Shown here: in pieces, positions 39,201 to 50,029 of the stretch | Numbering within the stretch: the stretch's first letter is position 1 | Layout: the number at the start of each line of letters is the position of its first letter | Source: Isoetes taiwanensis | Taxonomy: Eukaryota; Streptophyta; Lycopodiopsida; Isoetales; Isoetaceae | Length of the DNA stretch: 64,000 nt | Assembly: GCA_021234155.1 (NCBI GenBank) | Contig: JAJEKV010000005.1 | Location: 21,622,089-21,686,088 of the forward strand | Reading direction: 5' to 3' | Notes under the pieces: generated by a model | Database searches by the model: none | The model's input: the letters and a program-made list of their open reading frames with translations, nothing else | Told to the model about the DNA's origin: nothing | Made by a program: the position numbers and the translations under genes

Positions 39201-41952
39201 CTGGCAAAAATCAGAATTTATTTTCGCACAATGCATTAATTGCGAATTTATGAATGTCTTGCCACCGCAGCGCCCCGACTTCTACTTGCCACATCGGGAG
39301 GAGGACAGGCCCAAACTCCGCTCCGCCAGTTCCCCTTGCTGTTCGTATTTCGCCTGCGGCTTCCGCCGTGTCCCAAGTGCAACAGACCAAGTCCCGGCCC
39401 CCAAAACATAAAACCCTTCTAGAACCACGGCAACCCACATGGTTTACGTTTTTGGAGGCCCTCTCCTTGTCAGTTCGGGCGGGACTTTGCGCCGCGGACT
39501 TGACATGGAGTGGGGGTGTTGACGCCAGAGCACGGACCCTAAAATCTCCAGGAAGCTGCTTGCCCCCGATTTCCTCTCCCCAAGGGCCGAGGGGCGGGAC
39601 GAGGGCGACCTCCCCTCTCCGAATCGCTGATTTGGCTCTGCCAATGGACTCCGGAAACGCCGACGTTGCCACTCGGGACCAAGTTCCGCGGGGTAAGACC
39701 ACCCGACCTCCAAGAAGCGCCAAAGTAGCTCACTTCAATCACACTCGTAGTCAATTGGCCTAGGATGTGGATCGGGATCTTGTCGGGCGGGCGTGAGTGT
39801 TTCTTTCTTTGCAAACCGACCTTGTAACTTGCTTCCTAGGGTAATTTCGCCATTCAGGACGATTTGGCAGGGTCGATTTGCCATTCCGGAGCCTCCCGCG
39901 TCTCGAACGACAAGACATCATGGTTTCTACAAGGCCTCGTGGACCTCGGGGCCGCGGTTTGACAAGTTCTCCCCGACCGATCTGGAATCTTTTGGGCCTC
40001 CCCTGAAGAGGGGCCCCCGAACGGAGGATCCAACGGCCGGATAGGGGAACGGGCTCCGGGAGGGTGGTCATTAGCGTGCGCAGCCCGAGGGGAGCGCCGA
40101 GGGAAGGGCAGCTTCGGGAACTTTTTTGGATCGCCTCTTGGGGTCCGGACTCTCCCCTCTTGTGAGGAATCCCCGCAAGGTCCTGGCCTCGTTTGACTTG
40201 GGGAAGGGTGCCAGCTCGGTTGCCCCAAGCAGGGCTCCTAATAAACCCATTCTAATGCTAACCCTTTGACCCTAGACCTTCTCCTCAGAAAATTTCAAAA
40301 TTGGGTGTGTCTTTGCTGAAATGGATTAGGATTCCAGCTGGCAAAAATCAGAATTTATTTTCGTTACAATGCATTAATTGCGAATTTATGAATGTCTTGC
40401 CACCAAAAGCCCCACTTCTACTTGCCACATCGGGAGGAGGACAGGCCCAAACTCCAGCTCGTCGGTTCCCCTTGCTCCGATTCTCGGGCCCCGGCTTCTC
40501 GGCCAGGTCCCAAGAGCAACATACAAGTCTCTCGCCCCAAAACGCAAACCCTTCTAGAACCCGGGCAACCCACTGTGGTTTACGTTTTGGAGGCCCCTCT
40601 CCTTGTCGGTCCGACCTTGGGCTTGCGGGACTTGACTTGACGTGGAGTGGGGGTGTTGACGCCTTGAGCACGGACCCTAAAATCCCCGAAGCTGCTTGCC
40701 CGAATTTCCTCTCCCCAAGGCCCCGGGACGGGACGGGCGACCTCCCCTCTCCGAATCGCAATTTGGCTCTCCGCCAATGGACTCGAACGTCGACGTTGCC
40801 ACGGGGACCAAGTTCCGCGGGCCAGAAGACCACCCGACCTCCAAGAAGCGCCAAAGTAGCTTCACTTCCATCACACTCGGGGAAGTTAATTGGCATAGGA
40901 TGTGGATGCGGGATCTTGTCGGAGGGCGTGAGTGTTTTCTTTCTTTGCAAAACCGACCTTGTAACTTGCTCCCTAGGGTAATTTCACCATTCCTAATTTG
41001 GCAGTGGTCGATTTGCCATTCCAGAGCCTCCTGCGTGCCCGAATGACAAGACACCTTGCGGTTTCTACAAGGCCGACCTCAGATCGCCTCGCTGCTTGAC
41101 AAGTTCTCCGGACCGTCTGGAATCTTTGGGCCTTCCCGAAGAGGGGGCCCCGAATCGGAGGATCCAACGGGGCCTGATAGGGGAACCGGGCTCGGGATGG
41201 TGGTCATTAGCGCAGCCCCCTGGGAGCCGCCAGAAGGGTCTCGAAACTTTTTGATCCCGCCTCTTGGGGTCCGGACTCCTCCCCTCTTGTGAGGGATCCC
41301 CGCAAGGTCCTGGCCTCGTTTGACTTGGGAAGGGTGCCAGCCCGGTTGCACCCCCGAACGGGCTGCCCCGGACCGCTCTAATGCTAACCCTTTGACCTAG
41401 ACCTTCTCCCAAAAATTTCAAAATTGGGCCGTGGTTTTGAAATGGATTAGGATTCCAGCTAAAAAAAAAATCAGAATTTATTTTCGTGACAATGCATTAA
41501 TTGCGAATTTATGAATGTCTTGCCAACCGCAGTGCCTCGACTTCTACTTTGTACACATCGGGAGGAGGAGGCCCAAACTTCAGCCCGCCGGGTTCCTTGC
41601 CCTCAGATTCTCGGCTGACCTTTCTGGGCCAGGTCCCAAGTGCAACATACCAAGTTCCTCGCCCCCAAAACGAAACCCTTCTAGAACCACACAACCCACG
41701 GGGTTTACGTTTTGAGGCCCTCTCCTTGTCGATCAGGCGGGACCTTTGCTGACTTTGAGTGGATTGGGGTGTTGACAGCGGATCACGGACCCTAAAATCC
41801 CCCGAAGTCGCTTTTTGCCCTAATTTCCTCTCCCCAAGGCCCCGGGACGACGACGCGACCTCCCCTCTCTCGAGCTGCGATTTGGCTCCCGCTTAATGGA
41901 CTCGAACGCCGACGCTAGTTCTAGGGACCAAGTTCGCGGACTGAAGACCACT
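19948..41952 (+). repeat. tandem satellite array, ~1.12-kb unit, about 19.5 copies
   Basis: The landmark cctttgacctagacc starts at 20,151; 21,238; 22,358; 23,477; 24,595; 25,709; 26,813; 27,945; 29,066; 30,184; 31,311; 32,436; 33,548; 34,643; 35,775; 36,903; 38,029; 39,132; 40,263 and 41,389. Unit lengths are 1,087-1,132. Each unit has an A+T-rich head (aatttattttcg, aatgcattaattgc, aatttatgaatgtc) followed by about 1 kb of G+C-rich sequence. That part includes conserved islands such as cccttctagaac, cgtttggaggccctctcc, acttgctccctagggtaat and ctcccctcttgtgaggg. Frames differ between copies, so it is non-coding. The last copy is cut at about 41,952, right after the gaagaccac segment. All copies are head to tail. 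Confidence 0.97.
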
Positions 41953-42490
41953 CATGTTCACCCAACTAAGAAATGAGTTTTAAACGTTGCCAGAACGCCG
42001 TGATGCGCGACAATACGCCGTGATCGCCGCTTAAACTATTTTTATTTTTGTTGTGTACATGTTTGATACTGGGGCATGTTTGAGCCTAGACAATGCTTGA
42101 GCCTAAGAGGCTTGTTTGAACCTAGGTAGCATGTTCGACCCTAAGGGAAATGCAACTACACATTCAACGCCCAGAGGCTCCTCATGCTTCACTCTATGTA
42201 TTTGGACTTGTTCACCCTACAAAATACCATTATTATTATCTGTTTGAAAGGTAGAGCAGTGATCCACAACAGAAAGCTAGTGGATAGCATCAAATTAAGC
42301 AATGATCAGGTTAACTTGGTGGTGGCACTAGTTTAAGGTTAGAGAAAATCGGAAGTAACTAAGATACCATTGAAGACTCTTTGCATGTTCTAGTCTAGAG
42401 GCAATGCTTGAGCCTATGTGGCTTCTTTTTTGAGCCCATGTTCCAGCCGCTCTTATTATTCCTCCGATATAATGTATACCAAAAGGGGGA
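41953..42490. other. spacer with short tgtttgagccta repeats
   Basis: From 42,057 to 42,150, and again at 42,400-42,445, short degenerate copies of (g/c)atg(t/c)ttgagccta occur. A g-rich run (gggggagggagggggaggg) lies at 42,484-42,503, next to the LINE tail. No coding sequence recognised. Confidence 0.5.
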
Positions 42491-42504
42491 GGGAGGGGGA
42501 GGGA

Positions 42505-42570
42505 GAAAAAAGAATTGAATTGAATGGGTTTTTATTGCACACGAAGACCAATAGACATAGCCTATCGTAA
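42505..42570 (-). mobile_element. LINE 3' end
   Basis: On the minus strand this reads ...ggtcttcgtgtgcaataaaaacccattcaattcaattc. The same ending occurs at 59,271-59,330 (ggtcttcgtggatgataaaaacaaattcaatttaattc), just downstream of reverse-transcriptase sequence. The attc-type microsatellite tail is typical of plant LINEs. Here only the 3' tip is present, so it is probably a 5'-truncated insertion into the CACTA element. Confidence 0.6.
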
Positions 42571-42639
42571 GGATTGCACCGAGGATGTGCATAATATTTG
42601 ACATATAGAATTTAATGATCGCCTCCTCTAGGTGCTAAC

Positions 42640-45600
42640 TAGAGTCGCCATTGTTAGCATTGCCAACATTTGTATTAAAATGCCCGAAGTACATCTCAGA
42701 TTTCGTGGAATTGCTCGTGTAAGATGCCGCATGAGAGCCGGTGGTCCAACCTCTTGATGCTCGCTTTCCGGGTGAGTTTGAATGCCTTGATCCGCCGAGG
42801 GCTCTTTCAGACGTTATTGACTCCTCTAGCACAACACCTTGGAATATTGGGCGCCTCCTGTAGTTTGTATGATAAACCACCATGTTGGGTCTTGTCGATC
42901 GGTAAAGAAAAAAATCTGGTCAAAGAAGCCGGACGTGAGATTGATATTGATGGTCTAAATTTTGAAGTGGATATGTATGTGTGTACCGCTCACGCTTGTC
43001 CCGAAGGACAAGCCGCCTCACTACCGTGGTACATCTTGCTAGAGTTGACAAATGAAAAGCCACTTGTTCTATCATACTTTTTATCAGAGGGCCCGCCCCT
43101 TAATTGAAGGTCAAACCAATCGACATCTAATATGAAGGTCTTAAAATTGCCACCAACATCCACCTCCATTATAGTCTTTAACCTCCCGACCCAATCACGT
43201 GTGGCTTCCTCGACGATACGACGGCAACATTTTGATTGAAACTCCATCGTGAATGATGCCATGACTGCGCAGCCACAAGTCTTCCCGCGGTATGTCAAGA
43301 GAACTCACACGATAGTGGGTCCCATGCCACCATATCGGAGGGAGTAAGATATATACCGGCCAAAAGCACCATTAATGTCAATAGATACAATAACATCAAA
43401 AGAAAATACTCGATTTCGACATCAACATAATTTGTTGCAACTACCTTTTCATGACACCTTGTGCGTATGCCCATTCCAGTAGGCGTAATATACTCCCCTT
43501 GTGATATGCATCGGGCCAAAGCCTCAGTAGTACCCATTCTCTTTTCCATCTTGTCCCGATAAGGGTTCATATCCATCGTGGTACGGGGGCTCGCCTATTA
43601 TGTCGCCTCCATTCATGCCTCTTCTCTTCCATTTCTTCCTTTGCGCTTCTCATAACGAGCAATCCATTTTGCCATTGGTGCCGAATTGTAAAGAAGAAAT
43701 TGATTAACCTTAATGATCATATCAAAGCGGAAATGACTTCGTGATACCATTGCCTTCTCGCCACTACCCCCACAATCTTCGCCCCTTCATCACTCCATAA
43801 GCGTAGGTGCATCCGATGTACGGCATGGAAATATATTCTCGTCATATAGAAAAGTGACTCTTTCGCAAGCCATCCTCTCGCCATACTACCTTCGGGACGT
43901 GCTCTTTGACGCACCATATCCTTCAATACCTTCATAAACCTTTCCAAGAAAAACATCCATCCGCATGTACAGCCTTCATGAAGCCCACTTCCTCAATAAG
44001 ATGTACCAAAAGATGGGTTTGATGCCAAGAAAGCTCAGAGGGAAACTCCTTCTCCAACAAGCAACATGCCTCTGCCATTTTCACTTTCATCTCTTCAATT
44101 TCGCTTTTCGGGATAGTTTTTTTACACATCCACCTATGAGGTCCAAACAAAAAACTTAGCCACAAATAAAATAGACGGGGACCACTAAATCAACATGGGT
44201 AACAACCTTATGACCTTTGATAGGGCACTTATTGCCTCCAATGGTCCTTTGTCTAAAACTCCCCTAAAGGTCGTGGGCATGAAGAACCTGCATGATCCAA
44301 ACACCAAATATAAGTTATGGGTTACATTTTATAGTAGTGCATATATATGTGGACTTCAATTGCTTACATGCAAGAACTTATGCTACCATGGGACTTTAAA
44401 CCAGCCAGCCCCCACTACTTGTGAATGCGGTTCAAGAATGATTGCATGTAAACGGGGTTGGTGTTCTAAGGGCCCTTAAATCATCATAAATAGCTCGATG
44501 GTCAGCCCTAGCAATAACCCATTTTGCCGAGGGAAGTGGTTGCCCTTCACCGGATCCATGCCTCTTTCTTTGTATTACTTACCTTAAGGTCCATCCCGGC
44601 ATTTGTTGTGTCTTTTTGACCAAATACATGCTTCCATAAAGAGTTTCCCACGCTCTTGAAGATATGCATCGGGTCTAAAAGGTGTTGAATCAATAGGTCG
44701 GTCCAATATGGTAGTCTATAAAAACACTTCCCTTTTCATATTGGCAAAGAAGACTTCCTCCTCCCCGCTTCCTCGCCACCACTCCTCATCCTCACCGCTT
44801 CCAGGGTCGGCCACGACCTCCTCACCGCAGTGCCCCACGGATTTCCCTTCATGGATTTTCCCCTCTTCCCTTCTTATCCCAACGCCACCCCATTCTCAGA
44901 TGGTAATTTGCTTGGTGGTTCCAGATAGTCTACATTGCCACCGAATTGTGCACGCCAAGGGGTGGGTGGAGCGCAAATACTTCCTAAAACCCTCGTGATA
45001 CTACTTTCTTCAGATGCTTAGAGGACGGTAAGGCAACTTTTCCCCACATATCATGCAAGGGAAGTGCCCCGGATGTCTTAAACCCGTAACACTTAAGAAA
45101 ACCTGTGAAAGTCATGCATAGTCCACAATAGTATACCTCTAAGATTAAAACGCCATTTTTATGGGCATCAGAGACCAATACCGCGGTTCCACAAAGGGAG
45201 TAACTCATCCACAATTATTCTTAGGTACACATCTAAATTACTTGGTTTTTCTTCCCGTGTATCAATAAAGTCATCATAATGTGCCCACTCTTCATCAACA
45301 ACCATGGGGTATGTTGTAGTTCACTATCATCATCGGCCATGTAGACCATGCAACCGATTGTGTACCATATGGGTTTACGCCATCGGTGGCCAGGCCCAAA
45401 CGACGCTACGTGGTTCTTTTCCAAAGTCGCCATGTCGCGATCGACATGCTTCCAAGCTGCGACCGCCGCCGGACTCGTGATCACACCATCACTAGATGCA
45501 TGTGTAGCCGTGGAAGTCCATTAGGCTAGCCAATGTCTTGCAACGAACATCAACTTTAACCTATAGAATAAATTATAGGCAAACATATAAGCACCGAAAA

Positions 45601-45850
45601 AATAAGTGAATTTACAACTATTTGTAAGAAGTGGTGATGCATATACCTTGGGATTATTGGAAAGTGTCAATAACCTTCTCGAGGTACCGCTTTTTCCCTT
45701 TAGGGTCATTCCCTGTTCTGCTTCATTACATACGAGACAATGAGTGGACTTCTCATGCTCTATGGGGATAGAAGATCATACAATCATTTGGACATGCATG
45801 TATGACTTTATATCCAAGGCGGCCGCTTGAATCATTTTCTTAACTTGAGA
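42640..45850 (-). pseudogene. tnp2-like: tnp2 (TNPD-type) CACTA transposase with DUF4218 and DUF4216, decayed
   Basis: Minus strand, N to C. IHACPNDC at about 45.8 kb with a following CLVCNE and KKRYLEKVIDTF, the Cys-rich front of Transposase_21. Then LGLATDGVNPYGTQSVAW (about 45.38 kb), NLDVYLRIIVDELLPLWNRG (45.24-45.18 kb) and LLDPMHIFKSVGNSLW (about 44.67 kb), all core signatures. YDDLRALRTPTPF follows at about 44.47 kb. DUF4218 spans 44.16-43.72 kb (HLLVHLIEEVGF, then RQRARPEGSMARGWLAKE). DUF4216 spans 43.24-43.0 kb (WVGRLKTIMEVD, VDWFDLQLRGG, SGFSFVNSSK). Stops (for example TGA and TAA after WNRG) and several frame changes break it. This is the element's catalytic protein family; as assembled it could not make a full transposase. 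Confidence 0.9.
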
Positions 45851-46049
45851 TCCGGTTCGGTAGGCATATTGTTCTTCTCTCGAAGGATCTTTCGCGGCAA
45901 TAACTCGCGATCTAAGAGTGGTAAGATAAAAGATGGAGATGGTGGTAAGATAGAAAGACTTGATAAGTATGTCACCTCAATAGAGCGTAGACACTTGCAT
46001 TGCTCCAATTTTGAACTTGGTTTGGAGATTGAGAATTAGCAGTGCACGC

Positions 46050-46230
46050 CGACAAACGAGAGGTTCGAGACGCAGAAATAATCGCAAGCTCGCCGATAAC
46101 AATAGGGTCATCGCCAAGACGCACCAATCCTCAAGGGTATCCCACATCTTCTACCATATCCTCTCCACCACCATCCTCGACATCATCTAAATCAATATCA
46201 GGTAATTCTTGAAGAGCTGCAACATATCGA
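46050..46230 (-). other. acidic coding-like segment upstream of tnp2
   Basis: The minus strand gives DIDLDDVEDGGGEDMVEDVGY, an acidic stretch of the kind often found near the N terminus of tnp2-type proteins. It may be the start of the tnp2 gene or the end of a neighbour. Confidence 0.3.
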
Positions 46231-46579
46231 AGCATCGGGCTCGCCACTTAAAGACTTCGCTCGGTTCGCCAATAGTTTCATCCTCTTCATGTTGATCGAT
46301 GCAATATCTTCATATTGGTGCGCCTCGCTTGAAATTCACGATTTATAGGTTTCCCTTTGCCCTGTAACTTAGAACTAATGGATCGGGATGGAGACCGCCT
46401 CAATGAGTTCATTAAACAGAGTAACGATAACCATCATGTCAAATAATGTAATAAGTATAAAATACATACAACCATTTGTATAGACTCAAGAATGACAAAA
46501 CATATTAAAAAAAAAAAAAAACCTCTTTATTCCTTTTTTTTTAGTACAACAATACTATTGTTCCATCTCAAATGGGAGA

Positions 46580-46850
46580 GGTCTATCATAGCTTATAGTT
46601 GATGAATAACTCATCTCCAATGTTTATGCTTTTAATGGCACACACCATGATATATCCGCTTTTTACAGATCTTGTAAAAATCTTCCTCCCTCCTTGACAC
46701 TCTAAAAATTCACAATTGCATCGCTTCACGGTTGTCAATAGAACTGTTGATGAACCCCGCAATATTGCCATGAACCCCGGGCCAACCATCAATAAACTTC
46801 AACTCCTCATCACATGCCCCCACAGCCTATCGACGCAAAGATTGAATTCA
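46580..46850 (-). pseudogene. SET-domain fragment (histone-methyltransferase fold)
   Basis: Minus strand. DEELKFIDGWPGVHGNIAGF runs into INSS, matching the 'N(I/V)ARF(I/L)NHSC' motif of SET domains with the His/Cys replaced. After one 1-base frame change near 46,715 it continues CNCEFLECQGGRKIFTRSVK and then AIKSINIGDELFINY, matching the C-terminal 'I..GEEL..DY' motif that helps form the active site. It ends two residues later at TGA. The upstream part of the domain (to about 47.3 kb) is only faintly visible through stops. SET domains methylate lysines, mostly on histones. This is a fragment and unlikely to be active as read. Confidence 0.65.
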
Positions 46851-47688
46851 TTCCATAAATCCTCATACGCCAAGCATATTTAGTCAAAGTTTGCCAAGTT
46901 TTCCAATCGCATTCTGACCTCGTGATATGGCATTAATGGAATGTGGGTATCTCGCCCACTTCTATACGCTGTAGGGAGATAAGGTCAATCCCAAATTTCC
47001 TCGACAAATGCGGCTCCGCATAATGATGTATCTCCTTCCCCAATAAGGAAATTCTTGATCCATAGGGATAGGTAAGTGCCCATCGCCACAAGCCAAATGT
47101 CTGGGGTGCCTAACAAAGGGTCGGACTAATCTTTGCAATTTTTCAGAATTTCACGCCGGGCAGTGAGGCCAAGCCGCTCTTGGGAAATGTGCGACACATG
47201 CAATGTTCTCTCATGATTGTAGCCCTTCGTGTTCTTTCACGCCAGGGAACACTCAGCGCTGAGCTGCACCCATCCACATTATTGATGAATCGGGTTATCG
47301 CTAGCGGGCCATATGCCTCTATGGACAACATTAAACCAAAATCCACATCTAGTTTGGAGGAGACATCAAGATCATCTACCTACATATTTAGATATCATAA
47401 ACATCTTGAATATATACTTAAACCGGGAGATACTCTTAAAAAAAAAAAACAAATAATAATTGTATACCAACCCGATATCCATGACGAAAGCATCGATCTG
47501 GTGGGTTGTTCAAATGTACCAAATCTTATCGATGGTCTTCAACAACCGCTCTAAGTCGCCTCTTCAGCCCCATACATCTTTTTACAATCGCGAAACTATT
47601 TTGTCCCTCCGCCAATTACAAAAGGTAAGTACTATATAATCGCACAATAGTTTGAACTACTGGTGGATAGATACAATATATGGTAGTA

Positions 47689-47727
47689 TAAACCCTAAAC
47701 CCTAAACCCTAAACCCTAAATCCTAAA
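47689..47727. repeat. interstitial telomere-type repeat (CCCTAAA)n
   Basis: Four perfect units of ccctaaa plus one variant (tcctaaa). It is too short to be a telomere; probably a repair or slippage product. Confidence 0.9.
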
Positions 47728-47734
47728 TGGACAG

Positions 47735-48060
47735 AATTGGGCTGGGACACGTAGTCCTTCCACTCAAGGTGAAGCCGAACCATGCCCTTTCCGAAAGTAC
47801 CCACCTTTATATAAGTTTCAATTTCAATAAAGATCTTTTGAGACGCTAGCCCCGATACATAGAGTCCCTCCACTCAAGGTGAAGTCTACATATGACCTTG
47901 ACTACGACACCTCAATTTTGTAATCTACATTGTACTTAGTAAGGTATGAAGGTGAGTTTGGGCCTGCACACCGGGTCCCTTCCACTCAAGGTGGAGGCGA
48001 CGTGTCCTTGACCAAAACACCTGTTTTTTTACTACTCACAAGACACGCCCTCTCCTAGTT
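47735..48060 (+). repeat. three ~111-bp repeats related to 18.7-19.1 kb
   Basis: ccactcaaggtg(a/g)agncga-type segments lie at about 47,768, 47,879 and 47,990. Each is preceded by a (g/c)tagtcc/ggtccctt word and followed by an at(g)..ccttgac-like word. The spacing is regular (111, 111). Confidence 0.7.
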
Positions 48061-48334
48061 TATATATGTCTAGGGCTACTAAATACAAGAATCAAGAACT
48101 TATATGTGACGGTTCAAGATATCCAGCCTCCCCTCGGTGGTAAGACAACATCAACTTTCTCCCGCCATCTCCAAAGGCCGATCATGCCGATGACCATGGC
48201 GATCCATGTAGGGCAAAAGAACAAGTATAAGATATGGTTAAAAAGAAGAACACCAAAGGCGCTTAGGGCTGGAAGAGGAGCGAAAAGAAAATAACAATGA
48301 AGGCCGAAAAAAAGTTGTTTATATAGAATCTTTA

Positions 48335-48720
48335 AACGTCGCGATGCGACGTGGACGCCGCCGGGCGACGAAGTGTCAACGGCCACATGCCGTCACCCAC
48401 GACTTGGCAAAGACACTGGCAAGTACGCATGACGCGGTCACACGCTCAGATCACGCCGCATGCTTACGTATAGTCAACGGGTCAAAATCCAGGTCACATG
48501 CGACCGGCAAAGACACGCGGGCAAGGCACGCACCGATGTGTCTCTCGGTTCAGACGCCACGCCGCATGCGACGATAGTCAAACGGTCAAATTCCGTGGCA
48601 CATGCTAATCTAGCAAAGTATTACGCGTGGCAAATACGCATCGGTGTGTCTTATGTTCTCAGATCGTCACATGACGCCGCATGCGACGCCCGACATTTGT
48701 CGTGACATTTGTCGGTTATG
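48335..48720. repeat. internal cluster of subterminal-type repeats
   Basis: Three copies of a ~108-bp unit (cacatgc at 48,384, 48,495 and 48,599). Each unit has a ggcaaagac/ggcaaatac segment, a g(a/t)tgtgtct-type segment and a GCCGCATGC(GACG) palindrome. The shared GCATGCGACG word also occurs in both ends of the CACTA element. It lies about 4 kb from the right end, upstream of the SET and tnp2 genes. Confidence 0.65.
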
Positions 48721-49560
48721 AAATTTATGTATACCTATGCCGCTCGAAAGCAACCTAAAAATCCGAAAGCAAGTTTTGTGTAACAACCTAAAATCTGCAT
48801 ACCTCAAAACACTTGAACATAGCTTTTGATTAGATGCATCACAGAGCAAATTGCGGATGACAGGTCGACATTTGCCGACATTTGTCGTGACGATGCCGTG
48901 TGGCATATGGCGCTTTTTAGGCAAATTTTGATCGACGCTTTGACACATGGGACATTAATGCCTTGATTTGCAAGGAGTCGCCAGAAGCAGCTTCTCCCAC
49001 TATGCCGACACCAAGTTCCTCATTCGGGATTGCATTTTGTTGTTTTTCTAAAGATGTTGGATCGAGGATATGGGAGTCCCACTTTTGACTACCCAATCTT
49101 CTCGTTGTAGAAATTCTAGGGTAAATCCATATGTCATTTCTAATTCCTTCTTTTTTTCTTTCTCCTCGATCAACCGTAAGCTAAATTATGAGCTCAAAAA
49201 ATTCGATCAACCATCTCCAACTCCATGTCCATCACTAAATTCATCTACTTTTTTCAAAATACCCATAGCACAAATAGGCCTATATAAATTAAAACAAGCA
49301 ATATTATTGTCATATCCTTATTCATCGGGCATTCATCTTCTTGATATCCATCCCGATCATATTCATCTTCTTCATATTTTTATCTTCAAATTCCATTTGA
49401 AAAACTGATTTCGTAAATCTATATCATATCATATATCCAGTTTTTGTATTCTACATCATGCTTATATACATAAGGCAAGGCTCTCAAAAAATTTCGATCA
49501 ACCATAAGCTAAATTTCGAGCTCAAAAAATTCGATCAACCAGAGCTAATCTCGAGCTCAA
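48720..49560. other. spacer with cgatcaaccataagctaaatt repeats
   Basis: Three degenerate copies of cgatcaacc(g/a)taagctaaatt(.)gagctcaaaaaattcgatcaacc occur at about 49,168, 49,495 and 49,530. Near 48,700 and 48,870 gacatttgtcgtgacatttgtcgg repeats appear. No gene recognised. Confidence 0.5.
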
Positions 49561-49589
49561 ACTACCATATTATAGTTATATCAAAAGAT

Positions 49590-50010
49590 AGAATTTAAGT
49601 TGCTTCAATACCAAATATCGACTCCAAAAAAACCAAAACTTTCTCAAGAAAGGGTGTTGCATCCTCGTGATCAACATCAGAATTTCCAGCACCGCCAGAA
49701 GGATCCCTTCACCGATTGATGTAAAATTTTTTACCTTGGATATCTCTCTCAAACTTAAAACCACATCATTCACCGCAAAATCCTTTGCCTTGACAACTGC
49801 CCAAAATTCTTTTGTGAAGACATAACTTTGGGAACTATCCCAATAACAAGATCTAAATTTCCACATGCATTGATTTTCATCTTTTTTTTTTTTTTCTCCA
49901 CAATTCCATCGCGAAGGCAAATGTGCTTTCGCTGATTTTGGAATGACGAAATAAAACAAAAAATCCAACGCAGACCGCTTATCAAATCTGTTGCCCACTT
50001 GGTTGCACAA
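49590..50010 (-). pseudogene. B3 DNA-binding domain gene fragment (RAV/NGA-like)
   Basis: Minus strand. YFVIPKSAKAHLP matches the first strand of plant B3 domains ('R.VIPK..AE.HLP'). MWKFRSCYWDSSQSYVFTKEFW then AVVKAKDFAVNDVVLSL (quoted in two parts) matches 'W.FRY.YW.SSQSYV.T+GW..FVK.K.L..GD.V.F', closest by eye to the RAV/NGATHA class. After about 49,715 the sense continues in a shifted frame (DPSGGAGNSDVDHEDATPF ... FGIEAT, stop), so one 1-base change separates the domain from its tail. Upstream, at 50.1-50.2 kb, PFDLEPCVPQKFSLEDIMLD may be an earlier exon. B3 proteins are sequence-specific transcription factors. Confidence 0.7.
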
Positions 50011-50029
50011 GCACTAAATGAAATGCCGG

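Noticed and set aside
20151-41952. Regularly spaced repeats as a possible CRISPR-like array
   Set aside because: The unit is ~1.12 kb with no short repeat/unique spacer structure, and the context is eukaryotic.
20151-41952. Ribosomal DNA or its intergenic spacer
   Set aside because: No 18S, 5.8S, 25S or 5S gene sequence was recognised anywhere in the window, and the unit is too short for an rDNA repeat.
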